NCBI GenBank assembly: GCA_963691705.1
Contig: OY829540.1
Coordinates: 65,024,367 to 65,088,366 of the forward strand
DNA from: Viola odorata
Lineage: Eukaryota; Streptophyta; Magnoliopsida; Malpighiales; Violaceae
Direction of reading: 5' to 3'
Length of the DNA: 64,000 nt
The stretch's first letter is position 1; the number at the start of each line of letters is the position of its first letter. The position numbers and the translations under genes are program-made. A model generated the notes under the pieces. The model was not told the origin of the DNA and ran no database searches. It saw only the letters and a program-made list of their open reading frames with translations. Below are positions 31,425 to 42,791 of this stretch, piece by piece.

Positions 31425-33651
31425 GATAAATATTAATTCGGATTGTCTTGATATACCCTATGTCTTTACTGGTGAAGAGATTATTGCCGCAACAGAGGAT
31501 GAGTTTGAGATCCCGCATGAGTTGGCCCGTCTGGTAGAGAATTCTGAGAGGAAGATAGTCCCTCATCAGGAGGAGCTGGAAGAGATAAACTTGGGGGCAA
31601 GCGATGATGATCAGAAGGTTGTCAAAATCGGAACAACCTTGAATTCTGTTCAGAAAAAAAAGTTGATTTCGCTTCTCGAAGAGTATGTGGATGTGTTCGC
31701 ATGGTCATATGAGGATATGCCAGGTCTTGACCCTAGTATAGTTGAGCACCGTATTCCATTGAAGTCCGAATACAAGCCCGTAAAACAGAAACTCCGAAGG
31801 ATGCACCCTGATGTTCTTTTGAAGATAAAGGAAGAAGTCGCAAAGCAGTTAGATGCGGGTTTCCTAAGAGTTGCCGAATACCCGGAATGGGTCGCCAATA
31901 TCGTGCCTGTACCAAAGAAGGATGGAAAAGTTCGCATGTGTGTGGATTTCCGTGATCTTAATCGAGCAAGTCCCAAAGATGATTTCCCCCTTCCTCATAT
32001 TGATGTCCTAGTAGACAGTGCCGCCCATAATGGCATGTTCTCCTTCATGGATGGATTTTCGGGATACAATCAGATTAAGATGGCTCCTGAAGATAGCGAG
32101 AAAACAACCTTCATCACACCTTGGGGAACCTTTTGCTACAAAGTGATGCCCTTCGGTTTGAAGAATGCAGGTGCTACTTACCAGCGTGCCGCTGTTACTT
32201 TGTTTCATGACATGATGCATAAAGAAGTTGAGATATATGTCGATGACATGATAGCCAAGTCTTGCGAGGCACAAAATCATGTTGACGTCCTAAAGAAAGT
32301 ATTTGAAAGGTTGAGACAGTTTCAGTTACGGTTGAATCCGGCCAAGTGTACTTTTGGAGTGACATCAGGGAAGTTATTAGGGTTTATTGTCAGCAACAGA
32401 GGTATAGAAGTGGATCCCGACAAGGTGAAGGCGATTCAAGAGTTACCTTCCCCCAGAACCGAGAAGGAAGTACGGAGTTTCCTAGGGCGTATTAACTATA
32501 TTGCCCGATTCATTAGTCAGTTGACACTTACCTGCGAGCCGATGTTCAGAATGTTGAGAAAGAATGGAGACGCAGAATGGGATGAGGGCTGCCAAAAAGC
32601 TTTTGAGAAGATCAAGGCGTATTTGCAGAATCCTCCGGTGTTGATCCCTCCGACGCAAGGACGCCCTTTACTTATGTATTTAACTGTCACAACTAGTGCC
32701 ATGGGTTGTGTTTTGGGGCAACACGATGAATCTGGGAGACGTGAACAAGCCATTTACTATCTGAGTAAGAAGTTCAATGAATGTGAGATGCGTTATTCCA
32801 TGTTAGAACGGACTTGTTGCGCTTTAGCATGGAGTGCTCGAAGACTCAGGCATTATATGTTATATTATACCACGTGGTTGATTTCTCGCATGGATCCTTT
32901 GAAGTATATTTTCGAGAAACCATATTTGTCGAGTCGAATTTGTAGATGGCAAGTCTTGTTGGCAGAATACGAGATCGTGTATGTGACTCAAAAGGCAGTC
33001 AAAGCAAGTGTTCTTGCCGATCACTTGGCTGATCATGCTATGGATGAGTACGAACCACTAAAGTTTGATTTTCCGGATGAAGATATAGTGGTGATTGACG
33101 CTGAGCTTAAGGAAAATATGGAGGAAGATGAGTGGTGGACCATGTTCTTCGATGGTGCGGTGAACCTTTCAGGAAGAGGAGTGGGTGCTGTGATCATTGC
33201 ACCAGATGGCCGACAGTTCCCCGTGGCTTGCAAATTGAATTTCCCATGTACAAATAACATTGCTGAGTATGAAGCATGCATCAATGGATTAATGGCGGCA
33301 ATCGATTTGAAGGTGAAAAGATTGGAGATTTTTGGAGATTCCGCTCTTGTCATTTATCAAGCGCAAGATTTGTGGCAAACTAGAGATTCAAAGCTGATAC
33401 CTTACCAAAAATTGCTCACCAAGCTTATAGATGAGTTCGAAGAAACTAAGTTTAATCGGATTGATCGAGAGAAGAATCGTTTTGCAGATGCATTAGCTAC
33501 TCTAGCCTCTATGTTCAAACTGGAATGCGGAATAATGCTCCAACCATTGAGAGTAGAAGTGAGAGAAACTCCGGCATGTTGTGCTGCATTAGAAGATGAG
33601 CCAGATGGGAAGCCGTGGTTCCATGACCTAGTACAATTTATCAAATGTTGA
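31425..33651 (+). CDS. Element B RT-RNase H-archaeal RNase H (second exon of pol)
   Basis: The frame enters through the spliced ATG and ends at TGA 33649-33651. RT: NIVPVPKKDGKVRMCVDFRDL, DDFPLPHID, GYNQIKMAPED, and the catalytic YVDD at 32236-32247. A gypsy-type RNase H follows (AMGCVLGQHDESG, YYLSKKFNECEMRYS, ADHLADHAM). A second RNase H of archaeal type is then seen (MFFDGAVNLSGRGVGAVI, NIAEYEACINGL, EIFGDSALVIYQ, DREKNRFADALATLA). Two consecutive RNase H domains are characteristic of the Tat lineage. The residues before the splice junction in the unspliced frame (31261-31424) are intron sequence and not protein. Confidence 0.93.
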
Positions 33652-34863
33652 GAATACCCACCGGGGGCAAGTCGGAGCGATAAGAAAACTCTTCAGCGTT
33701 TGGCCTTAGATTTCTACCTCGATGGTGAGGTTTTGTATAAAAGAAGGGCGGATGGTGCCTTGCTTCGTTGCGTTATTGTACATGAAGCCAAGAAGATCAT
33801 GACTGAGACCCATGAGGGGATTTGTGCCACGCATGCTAGTGGACACATGATGGTGAGACAGATAATGAGACGGGGTTACTTCTGGCTCACCATGGAGCGA
33901 GATTGCATTGACTATGTCAGAAGGTGTCACAAATGCCAGGTCTACGCTGATCACATCAATGTCCCTCCCGCTCCCCTATTCAACATGACACCCCCCTGGC
34001 CATTTGCAATGTGGGGAATTGACATCATCGGTCAGATTCATCCGAAAGCTTCCAATGGTCACCGATTCATCCTTGTCGCGATTGATTATTTCACGAAGTG
34101 GGTTGAAGCTGCCTCCTACCCAAACATCACTCAGAAGACAACCATGCGATTCATCGAGAAGAACATTATCTGTCGCTATGGAGTCCCTGAAACAATCATT
34201 ACAGATAACGGCACCAATTTAAATGGGAAGCTAATCGACAACCTTTGCAGACAATGGAAGATCAAACACCGAAACTCTTCGCCTTACCGTCCAAAGATGA
34301 ATAGCGCGGTCGAGGCAGCAAACAAGAACTTAAAGAAGATTATTCAGAAGATGGTGGTCACCTACAAGGATTGGCATGACATGCTTCCTTTTGCTTTGCA
34401 TGCTTATCGGATCGCCATTCGTACTTCTACGGGGGCAACTCCTTACTCCTTAGTCTACGGTATGGAAGCAGTGATTCCACTCGAGGTGGAAATTCCTTCT
34501 CTCAGAATCTTGGCGGAATCCGGAGTGGAAGAGTCTGATTGGGCGAGAGTGAGGTATGAGCAGTTGAATCTAATCTCAGAGAAACGATTGACAGCAATGT
34601 GTCATGCTCAATTATACCAAAAGAGGATGGCAAATGCTTATAACAAGAAAGTGCGACCTCGCGAGTTCAAGACCGGAGACTTAGTATTGAAGAAGATTCT
34701 TCCTCATCAGGAGGACAGTCGAGGGAAATGGGCCCCAAAGTATGAAGGCCCATATGTGGTCAAGCACGCATTCTCTGGAAATGCTCTAAGGCTTACTAAT
34801 ATGGATGGAGATGATTTATCGAGACCAGTGAACGCTGAATCTGTCAAGATGTACTTTGCATAG
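33652..34863 (+). CDS. Element B integrase, in frame with pol after a TGA
   Basis: The frame is the same as RT/RNase H: FIKC-TGA-EYPPGASRSDKKTLQ. No in-frame ATG is near the start, so this part is only reachable by reading through or reverting the stop. It has a zinc-binding HHCC region (THEGICATHASGHM ... CHKC) and a DD35E core: D at residue 124 (WGIDIIGQ), D at 185 (ITDNGTN), E at 221 (SAVEAANK). The C-terminal module is WAPKYEGPYVVKHAF. Integrase inserts the cDNA into the host genome. The product ends at 34863. Confidence 0.93.
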   Translation, partial: EYPPGASRSDKKTLQRLALDFYLDGEVLYKRRADGALLRCVIVHEAKKIMTETHEGICATHASGHMMVRQIMRRGYFWLTMERDCIDYVRRCHKCQVYADHINVPPAPLFNMTPPWPFAMWGIDIIGQIHPKASNGHRFILVAIDYFTKWVEAASYPNITQKTTMRFIEKNIICRYGVPETIITDNGTNLNGKLIDNLCRQWKIKHRNSSPYRPKMNSAVEAANKNLKKIIQKMVVTYKDWHDMLPFALHAYRIAIRTSTGATPYSLVYGMEAVIPLEVEIPSLRILAESGVEESDWARVRYEQLNLISEKRLTAMCHAQLYQKRMANAYNKKVRPREFKTGDLVLKKILPHQEDSRGKWAPKYEGPYVVKHAFSGNALRLTNMDGDDLSRPVNAESVKMYFA

Positions 34864-35943
34864 AGATTTGTAGACTATGCCTCCCTTGGATTAAAAGACA
34901 TAGGGTTTTGTCATGACAAGACGTCTAATATTCCTCCTGAATTAAATAAACATTTTTCTCAAAAACTTGCATATTTAAAATTTGCATCTTAACTCTTAAA
35001 GCGACGAAAGGAAGCATGGTACCAACGGTCAAGGGGAATAGTTCAGCCTTATTTCACTAATCAATGTTAAGTTTTGCAGGAATTTAACCTTTGCTTTGCA
35101 GAAGTACCTTTAAGCATCAGTCTCTGAGTTTAAGTTTGCAAGGCATCCGAGTGGAGCCACCAGCGTCTGAGTAGAGCTGGATTTATGTTTCTACATCGCG
35201 GTATTCTAGGGGAGACGTCCGAGTGAAACCGCATTTTATATTATCGCAAGGCATCCGAGTGGAGCCATCAGCGTCCGAGCAGAGCTGAATTGTCCAACGT
35301 CCGAGTGGAGTTACCGGCATCTGAGTAGAGCCGTCATTCATCAGCGTCTGAGCAGAGCTGAATTCATTTGATAGGAGTAGAGTCGTCATTCATCAACGTC
35401 TGAGCAGAGCTGAATTCATTTGATAGGAGTAGAGTCGTCATTCATCAGCATCTGAACCAAGCTGAATTCATTCTTATCTGAGTCGAGTCACCAGCATCCG
35501 AGTGGAGCTGAATTTGCAAGGCGTTCGAGTGAAGCCACCAGCATCTGAGTAGAGCTGGATTTACGCATCACGGTATTCGAGAGGAGACGTCCGAGTGAAG
35601 CCGCATTTTACATTTTTTCTGCAAAGCATCCGAGTGGAGCGATTAACATCTAAGCACAGATGAATTTATTTTTTCTGCAAATTAAATTTCTGCATCGACA
35701 TCAGAGCGGAGGTAAATTTACATTTTAGCAATTTATATTTCTGCAAAGCGTCCGAGTGGAGGTAAGCTCACACTTCGCGATTTACATTTCCGCATCATGG
35801 TGTCCAAATAGAACCGTTCCTTTTTGTCCATGACATGTCATCCTGCATTTAGAACATTCGTGGCATTGGGGCAACCGTCTTTACTGCTCATCAAAAATTT
35901 CGGTTACACCTTATTTTTGATAAGACAGTAAAGAGGGGGCAAC
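34864..35943 (+). repeat. Element B 3' region with hypervariable tandem repeats and PPT
   Basis: From about 35140 to 35800 the modules 'catccgagtggagccaccag', 'cgtctgagtagagctg' and 'gaattcatttgataggagta' repeat, in units of roughly 40-70 bp, partly with higher-order copies (35330-35470, 35150-35235 versus 35520-35610). There is no coding region. The PPT AAAGAGGGGGC is at 35930-35940, three bases before the 3' LTR. Tat/Ogre elements are known for tandem repeats in this position. Confidence 0.88.
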
Positions 35944-38576
35944 TGTTGCTACCCGAATTTTGACACGATTAGGTTAATTATTGCATACCCCCATTTTTAT
36001 TCATTCTATTATTTATTTCTGTAGTATTTATTTTAATACCTATCGTATATTTATTTCGTATCGTATTACCCTTTTTCTTCCTCCTTCTCCGTAAATCTTG
36101 GCTCCTTCAAACGTTCAATTTGTTATCATCATTAAAAGAAAGGCATCTTCATTACCCTTTTCTAAAATCCTCCGTAAATCTTGGCTTTCTTTTTTCCTTT
36201 AAACCATTCCCTCTTCATTCCTTCAAACGTTCAAAATTTGTTTCATCATTAAAGGAAAAACACCATCATTTTACCCCTACTAATTAACTCCATAAAATCC
36301 CTCCCCATTTTTGACAAAAGGGGATCCGATTACTTTGATCCTCCCGATCTACACCCTCGCTCCCTCTCAACTCGTCTCTCCCTCTCAAACCAGCACCAAA
36401 TCAGCACCTAAACCAGCACCAAATCAGTAACAAAACAACCCCAAATCAGCACCTAAACCAGCACACAAATCAACACCAAAACAGCCCCAAATCAACCCCC
36501 AAACCAGCACCAAATCAGTAACAAAACAACCCCAAATCAGACCCGAAATCAGCCCCAAAATCCACCCAAACATCCCCAAAAATCAGTAACAAAACAACCC
36601 CAAATCAGACCCGAAATCAGCCCCAAATCAGACACGAAATCAGCCCCAAATCAGTCCCAAAATCAGCCCCAACATACACACAAAAACCACCCAAAAATAG
36701 CCCCAAAATCACCCAAAAATCTGCACACAAAAAAACCACCCAAAAACAGCCTCAAAATCACCTAGAAATCTGCACCCAAACTGCTCCAAAACCTCCATCA
36801 AAACAGCCCCGAAGACAGCCACGCTGCTCAGCACCACCGCCGCTTCCTCCCTCGTCACCGCACTACAACTACACCGACACAGTAATCTCCTTTTTATTTT
36901 CTTGTCACCATGATATTTGTTTGTTTGATGGGTTAATTGTGCAGGAAAGAGGCTAAGAAAAAAAAAGAATAAGAATGAGATGTTGGTAGGTGCAGGTGGC
37001 GTAGAGAGGAAAGAAGAAGATGAGATGCAATTTGTATTTTTTTAGGTTAATTGTTAAGTGTTTGTTTGGGCTAAAAAAAAGAGAGAAGTGGTGCATTTGT
37101 TTTAATTTTGGTAGGAAATGGGCCGGCCCCTGTAAAGGAAGGAAAGAGGCTTGGTTTGGTTGTTTAATTTTGGGTGATGGGCTGGCCCATTAGAAGTGTT
37201 TGTAATATTTATTTATTTGCTTCTTTATTTTTATTACTCGTGCTACTAACTAATCGGTGATGCAGGTATCCGCTCGAGGAGATGTTCGTTAGTTATTCTA
37301 TTTACTATATGATCGAATGCATGATTATTTAGAACTGCTAGAATTTAAATTAACTTATTTCGCATCAGAATTAATTTATATCAACGACTCCCTTTAATAA
37401 TTTTACTCAAATCGACCCTTGCTTGAACGAATTAGGATCAGTAATTACTCAACTTTAATTTTTATTAAATGTATGAAATAAAATAGGATTAGTAATAAAC
37501 ATCACTCTTTAATTTAATTGCATGATTATTAATTACTAAAATCCTTAAATCTTCAATAAATCCCCACAAATCAAAATGAATAAAATCAATCTAAGAAAGC
37601 TAAACAAAGTAGTAAATAAACATAGGATTCAAATCCTTCTCCAATAACTTAGGTTCACTCGAAAATTATAGAATAGTAAATCACCAAAGAGAATAATCAT
37701 TTGGAAGTGAAAAGATAGTAAATGGGCCTTAAGCCCAATTCGTAGAAAATACCTCCATATTAATCCCTCTTAAAAATTCCTAAAAATGAGATTTTAAATC
37801 TTTAATGTTGTGTGATCATTTAGATTTAGAAATCCCTTATTATTTATTTTGCGCTCACGAATGTATTTTAATTTATGCTATCTTGATGAATGTGTTATGT
37901 GCGCGGCTTCGACCCCACTTCCCAGGTTTTTCTCTTTTCAACGTGTTTTCGCATTCACTCAAAAATGGTACTTTGCTAGTCTATACATGCTTAGAATCAC
38001 ATAGTAAATAGGATTAATCACGTGCATCGGCCCGATGATGATAGTGATCCATCGTTGTTCACTAGGATCGTCGCTTTGGTAAAGACTAATAAAACGGTAG
38101 TAATCCCACCAATTTTGCATGTAATCGGACTAATCTTGAACTCGGCTAAATATAACCGGAATAGGTATACAACCAACCTTCTTTATCTTTTAGAAAATAA
38201 AAAAAAATGTTATTTTCTGTTAAACAACTCGACAATAATTAGGATAAAATCAATCCAATCAACTAAAAACTAATGCGACGATTCTCCCCTGAGGGCCAAA
38301 CTAATTGTTTTCAATGTGATTTTTAAACACCTCTTTTTTAGAACCGGTAACCTTTTTTAGGATGAGACTCGGGTGCCTAACACCTTCCCGAGTTCATAAT
38401 ACGACCCCGAACCATCGTTCTCGGGTTTAGACCCTTTTTATTTGTGCCTTAGTTTTTGTTTTATTTTCTTTTTTTCAGACTTTTAGGTTTCCCTAAACCT
38501 TAGAAAAATAGGGTGGCGACTTCATTGTTATGTGTAATTTCATTGCGTCCCGAATTTCGCTCGCGACGGCGCGACA
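35944..38576 (+). repeat. Element B 3' LTR (2633 bp)
   Basis: Partner of 21780-24412; the one difference found is C at 38422 for A at 24258. It is followed by the TSD ACGAT (38577-38581). Confidence 0.96.
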
Positions 38577-41500
38577 ACGATCAACCTCTAACCCAAGGAA
38601 GTGTTTGAGTTGACCGAGTTCTTTCATCTGAAAGCGAACAGACAAATTCTCCTTCGTTTGAAGAATCTCATCTTCACAATCTCCCGTAATGATCAAATCA
38701 TCCACATATACTAGCACAATAGCCAGCTTTCCTCCATTAGCTTTGACAAATAAACTGGAATCTGCAGGTGTTACTGAATAACCAGTATGAGTAAGAAATT
38801 CAGCAATCTTCCCATACCAGGCTCTTGGTGCTTGCTTTAAGCCGTAGAGCGCCTTCCGAAGCTTACAGACAAATTCAGGATGGTCTTGACTCTGAAAACC
38901 CATTGGTTGGTTCATGTAGATCTCCCGATCCAATTCTCCATGAAGAAATGCATTCTTCACATCCATCTGCCACAACTTCCAATCCTTACTAGCTGCGAGC
39001 GCAAGTAAAACTCGCACTGTTGTAAGCTTCGCTACTGGACTAAACGTCTCATCATAGTCCAATCCATACTGCTGTGAAAAACCACGAGCTACTAGTCGAG
39101 CCTTGTGCCTTTCAATTGATCCATCCGGGCGACGCTTTATCTTGTAAACCCATTTGCAGGAAATAGGTTTCACATCCTTCGGTTTTGGCACAAGCTCCCA
39201 AGTCTGATTTTGCTCTAGTGCAGCAATTTCTTCTTTCATTGCTTTAGTCCATTCCAGCTTCTGGAATGCTTCCTCAAATGTCTCTGGTTCTTTTGCATCT
39301 TCTTCTACCAAGGCGGCATTGGCATACTTAGGGTTTGGTTTTCTAACCCTAGTAGACCTCCTGAGTGAAACTGGTTCTTCAACCTCATCTTCACTTGGTT
39401 GTTGGTGTACACCAGTTTGCCAAGGACCTTGTGTTGCCTTCTTTTCAGCATCTTCATCACTCTCTGTATCCTGACTTTCTTCTGGACTAAATTGGAGCTG
39501 AGAAGATTCCAATTTATCTTTGAAATCATCCGAGTCTGGCAGTGTCGTCTTGTTTGAGGACCACCACGAAGACGCTTCATCAAATATCACATTTCTGGAC
39601 GTGTAGCACTTTCCATTTGTAGGATCACAACATCTCCATCCTTTCTTTTGACTGTCGTATCCCACAAATATACATCTAACAGCTTTCTTGTCCATCTTGC
39701 TACGTAAATGGTCAGGTACAAATACATAGCATACACATCCGAAGACTCGGAAATGTCCGACTGAAGGTTTCATGCTCCATAATTTTTCAAAGGGTGAAAC
39801 AAAGCTTAGCCTTTGTTGTGGAAGCCTATTGATCACGAAGGTTGCGGTCTTCATTGCTTCTACCCAGAACCTTCCTGGAACATTCTTTGCATGGAGCATA
39901 CTTCGACATATTTCTGTCATGTGCCTATTCTTCCTTTCAGCGACACCATTTTGCTGTGGAGTATTTGCACATGTGAACTGATGACGTATTCGACACTTCC
40001 GTAGGAAATCAGAGAACTCATGTGAAGTATATTCTCCACCATTATCTGTGCGTAGACAAATAACAGATTTGCCAACTTCAGCTTCAGCCGCATCTTTGAA
40101 CTCTTTGAACTTTGAAAAAGTTTCAGATTTTTCCTTCAAAAAATAGACCCAGACATATCTGGAGAAGTCATCAATGAAGGTTACCATGTACTTCATCCCG
40201 CTGATAGATGCTTGTTTGACTGGTCCAAACACATCAGAGTGAATTAACTCTAATGGTTCCTTCGCCTTGAATTTAGACTTTTCATACGGCAACTGATACG
40301 ATTTTCCGTACTGACACCCTGCACATATCGTGTCAGTTCTCACTTCTAGTTGAGGAAGTCCTCTCAGCATTGACTTTTTCATCATCACGTCTAGCTTGGA
40401 ATAGCTAACATGACTAAGCCGCATGTGCCATAAGTCTACAGTCTCATTTTTTCTTGTCTTGTCTACATATGTCGTCTCTGCCGACATCACGTATGCTGTC
40501 GGTAATCTTCTTCCCTTCATCACTGGTTCTTCCAAAATTTTAAGCTCCCGGTATATTTTAACATCATGTGGACCAAACAGCACATAATTGCCAGAAGATG
40601 TTAGTTGTGTAACAGAAAGAAGATTTTTCTTTATTCCTGGGACATGGTAGACATCTTCAAGGGGCATCATAATAGCATCCTGTTTAGAGGAGACTTTTGT
40701 TTTACCGGTGTGTGCTATCGGTAACCTCGAGTCATTTGCTGTTACCACCACGTGGTTCCCCTTGTACTTTGACAGGTTTTGCAGCTTCTCTTTATCACCT
40801 GTCATGTGATTTGAGCAACCTGAATCAACAATCCAATCATTCTTGTAATCAATTCGATTGGATGTTATTGCTGTAGAAGCATTTTCCTCCTCTTCTGCAA
40901 CAAAGTCTGCCTCAATATCCCACTCTTCTTCACAGTTAGAAGTGGCGGCGTTGCTCTCCATGGTCTTTTTCTTTGACCAACAAGAGCTTGCTTTATGTCC
41001 CATCTTTCCGCAGTTGTAGCACTTCCCTTCGAACTTTTTATTTTTGACATAAGCTCCCCCTGCGCGAGCGCTTCTTTCACCATGATTGCTCGCAGTCTTA
41101 TCAACATTTCTTTTAGATCCACCAACTGTCCGCTGCTTAAAATTTCGCCGATTTTTGTTGGTGTAGAGTGCTTCCTCTTCACCTTTTAGCGAAACTCCAC
41201 CAATCTGCTTAGCTAATGCTTCTTGACTAGCTAGCAAATTTTCGAACTCAACAAGTGATGGTTGGGTCGGCCATCCCTGTACTGCAGCGACGAACCCTCT
41301 GTACTCGGGCCTCAAACCATGGATGATTATTCTTTTCATCCTGGTTTCTCCGATTGGAGCTTCTGGATCTAATTCAGAAATTTCTCGGCACAACGACTTC
41401 ACTTTATGAAAGTATTGAGCAATTGTCAAATCATGTTGCATTATTGACAATAACTCACTTTCTAAAAGTTGGAGTCTTGTGTCATTCTTCTTCGAGAATC

Positions 41501-41789
41501 GCTTGGCGAACGTATCCCAAGCTTCATTGGGAGTTTTGGCATCGCGGATATACTCCAGGACCTCTTCATCAACTGTTGTCTTCAAAGCGAACATTGCTTT
41601 GCCCGCTTTGATCTTCCATTTTCGAAGAGAACCGTTTGTATCCTCCGTCTCTGGTGGTGTGACTTCACTTCCATTTATTATCTCCCACAAATCTTGTCCT
41701 TGCATGTAAGACATCAAGCAAGTAGACCAAGAAGTGTAGTTTTGATTATTGAGCTTTTTAATTCCACCAACAACTTGAAGGTCACCCAT
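38577..41789 (-). CDS. Element C gag-protease-integrase-RT (N-terminal part), interrupted by element B
   Basis: The ATG at 41789 (MGDLQVVGGIKKLNNQNY) fits Tork/TNT1-94-like gag better than the one 18 bases upstream. Order by residue: gag (about 1-230), CCHC knuckle CYNCGKMGHKASSC (about 260), protease DSGCSNHMTGD (about 325), GAG-pre-integrase HMRLSHVS to CAGCQYGK, integrase with HSDVFGP, RTDNGGEY and the E in QQNGVAERKN, then RT with TFSPVAKLTTVR, QMDVKNAFLHG and catalytic LVYVDDLIITGD. It breaks at HFLGLEVDR, the codon at 38577, where B inserted. Downstream bases in the same frame are B's LTR and not part of the protein. No stop or frameshift is present in this part. Confidence 0.93.
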
Positions 41790-41807
41790 GGTCCGATAAC
41801 CAACCAA

Positions 41808-41819
41808 GCTCCGCTACCA
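41808..41819 (-). promoter_or_regulatory. Element C primer binding site
   Basis: On the minus strand TGGTAGCGGAGC starts four bases after the 5' LTR end (ATC spacer). It resembles the copia PBS to initiator tRNA-Met (TGGTATCAGAGC), with three substitutions. Element D has the same 12 bases. Confidence 0.8.
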
Positions 41820-41822
41820 GAT

Positions 41823-42312
41823 TGTTGAACAAAGGTGGTGAAAATTAACAAAGCTAATAATTACTCGAATGGAGATACGAGCTACTAAAGCTGAACTTTT
41901 ATTTAATGGAAGTAAGGAAACTACAAATGGGATACAAACACACTCACTAAATTTTATTCTGAACACACACACTCACTTGCTCTCTCTCGGTTGGAACTAA
42001 TTGCTTTGTTCCACTAGATACATTACAACTATGGCCTAACATAAATATATATAGGTATTACAATTCTCTTAGTTTAGTATGGTGATGAGATGACAACTAA
42101 CTTGGCCCCACAAAATTGAGAAATTGGTGCAGCCAATTTGGCAATAATACCATGCGCCTCTCTGCTGTCGACCTCTTTTCTCAAGTCATCCTTTGCTGCT
42201 AAAATTTCCAATCCAAGGAAAATGTTGCTCCCATCCCCTTTTTGACTAATTTCACTTATTAATTTATTACGAATAGATAATAGTAATAATTAATTGGTGT
42301 TGTATTTTATCA
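41823..42312 (-). repeat. Element C 5' LTR (490 bp)
   Basis: Partner of 20451-20940. A TATA-rich block is at about 42039-42053. It is followed by GGAGA (42313-42317), the right TSD. Confidence 0.95.
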
Positions 42313-42791
42313 GGAGAGATGATGAGTGATGGGAGTTGGACGAGGGAGGTCAAGAAAAATGGAGATGGCTATGTTTTTAGGCACAGAGGCGAGGGTGCAG
42401 TGAATTAATTGGTGATGGGAGTGGGTGTGAGGGAAAGGTGATGAATGTTTATTTTATTCGGTTCGAGCAGATGGTACGGGAAAACTTGCTCAAAACCGAT
42501 GAAAAATTCGAATAAAAAAATACCAAAATATGAAATAAAAAGCAACAGACAAGATGATGCGAGTAAAAGATGTAAAACATGAAAATGGACGGGAATGCTC
42601 GATCTAGGATACGAGTGAAAAAAAGCATTAAAATGCGACAAAAATATGAACTGACAGGAATGCGATGAAAATGATAAATAGTAAATAAACGTCAATAATA
42701 AATATAAATAAGGTTAATAATATGACGAATGAAAAGAAAAAAATGAATATGATGTGACGAAAGGTTTAAAATCCAAAATGGGGTAGCAACA
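42313..42791 (-). repeat. Element H 5' LTR, outer portion
   Basis: On the minus strand it starts TGTTGCTACCCC, matching the start of LTR B (TGTTGCTACCCG). It continues into 20450 after removal of C. 42313-42317 is one copy of C's TSD. Its outer edge at 42791 is the boundary between the nest and the gene-bearing flank. The open frames here are AT-rich artefacts. Confidence 0.85.

Larger units (their letters stand above)
21780..38576 (+). mobile_element. Element B: Tat/Ogre-type Ty3/gypsy LTR retrotransposon, 16.8 kb, very young
   Basis: 2633 bp LTRs (21780-24412 and 35944-38576) run from TGTTGCTACCC to GGCGCGACA; the only mismatch I found is 24258 A versus 38422 C. The TSD is a perfect ACGAT (21775-21779 and 38577-38581). 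The order is LTR, PBS, extra ORF1, gag-protease, intron, RT, RNase H, second (archaeal-type) RNase H, integrase, a tandem-repeat 3' region, PPT, LTR. The upstream ORF, the intron and the dual RNase H are hallmarks of the Tat/Ogre lineage. It is inserted in element C's RT. Confidence 0.96.
20451..42312 (-). mobile_element. Element C: Tork-like Ty1/copia LTR retrotransposon, interrupted by element B
   Basis: 490 bp LTRs (20451-20940 and 41823-42312) differ at 7 positions. The TSD is a perfect GGAGA (20446-20450 and 42313-42317). The PBS (minus strand) is at 41808-41819 and the PPT at 20941-20955. Without element B (21780-38576, plus one TSD copy) it is about 5.06 kb. It encodes one gag-pol polyprotein in the copia order with integrase before RT. 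Confidence 0.96.

Noticed and set aside
38493..38576. Continuation of element C's pol frame into element B's LTR
   Set aside because: The last residues before the stop are encoded by the inserted LTR; the true continuation lies at 21774.
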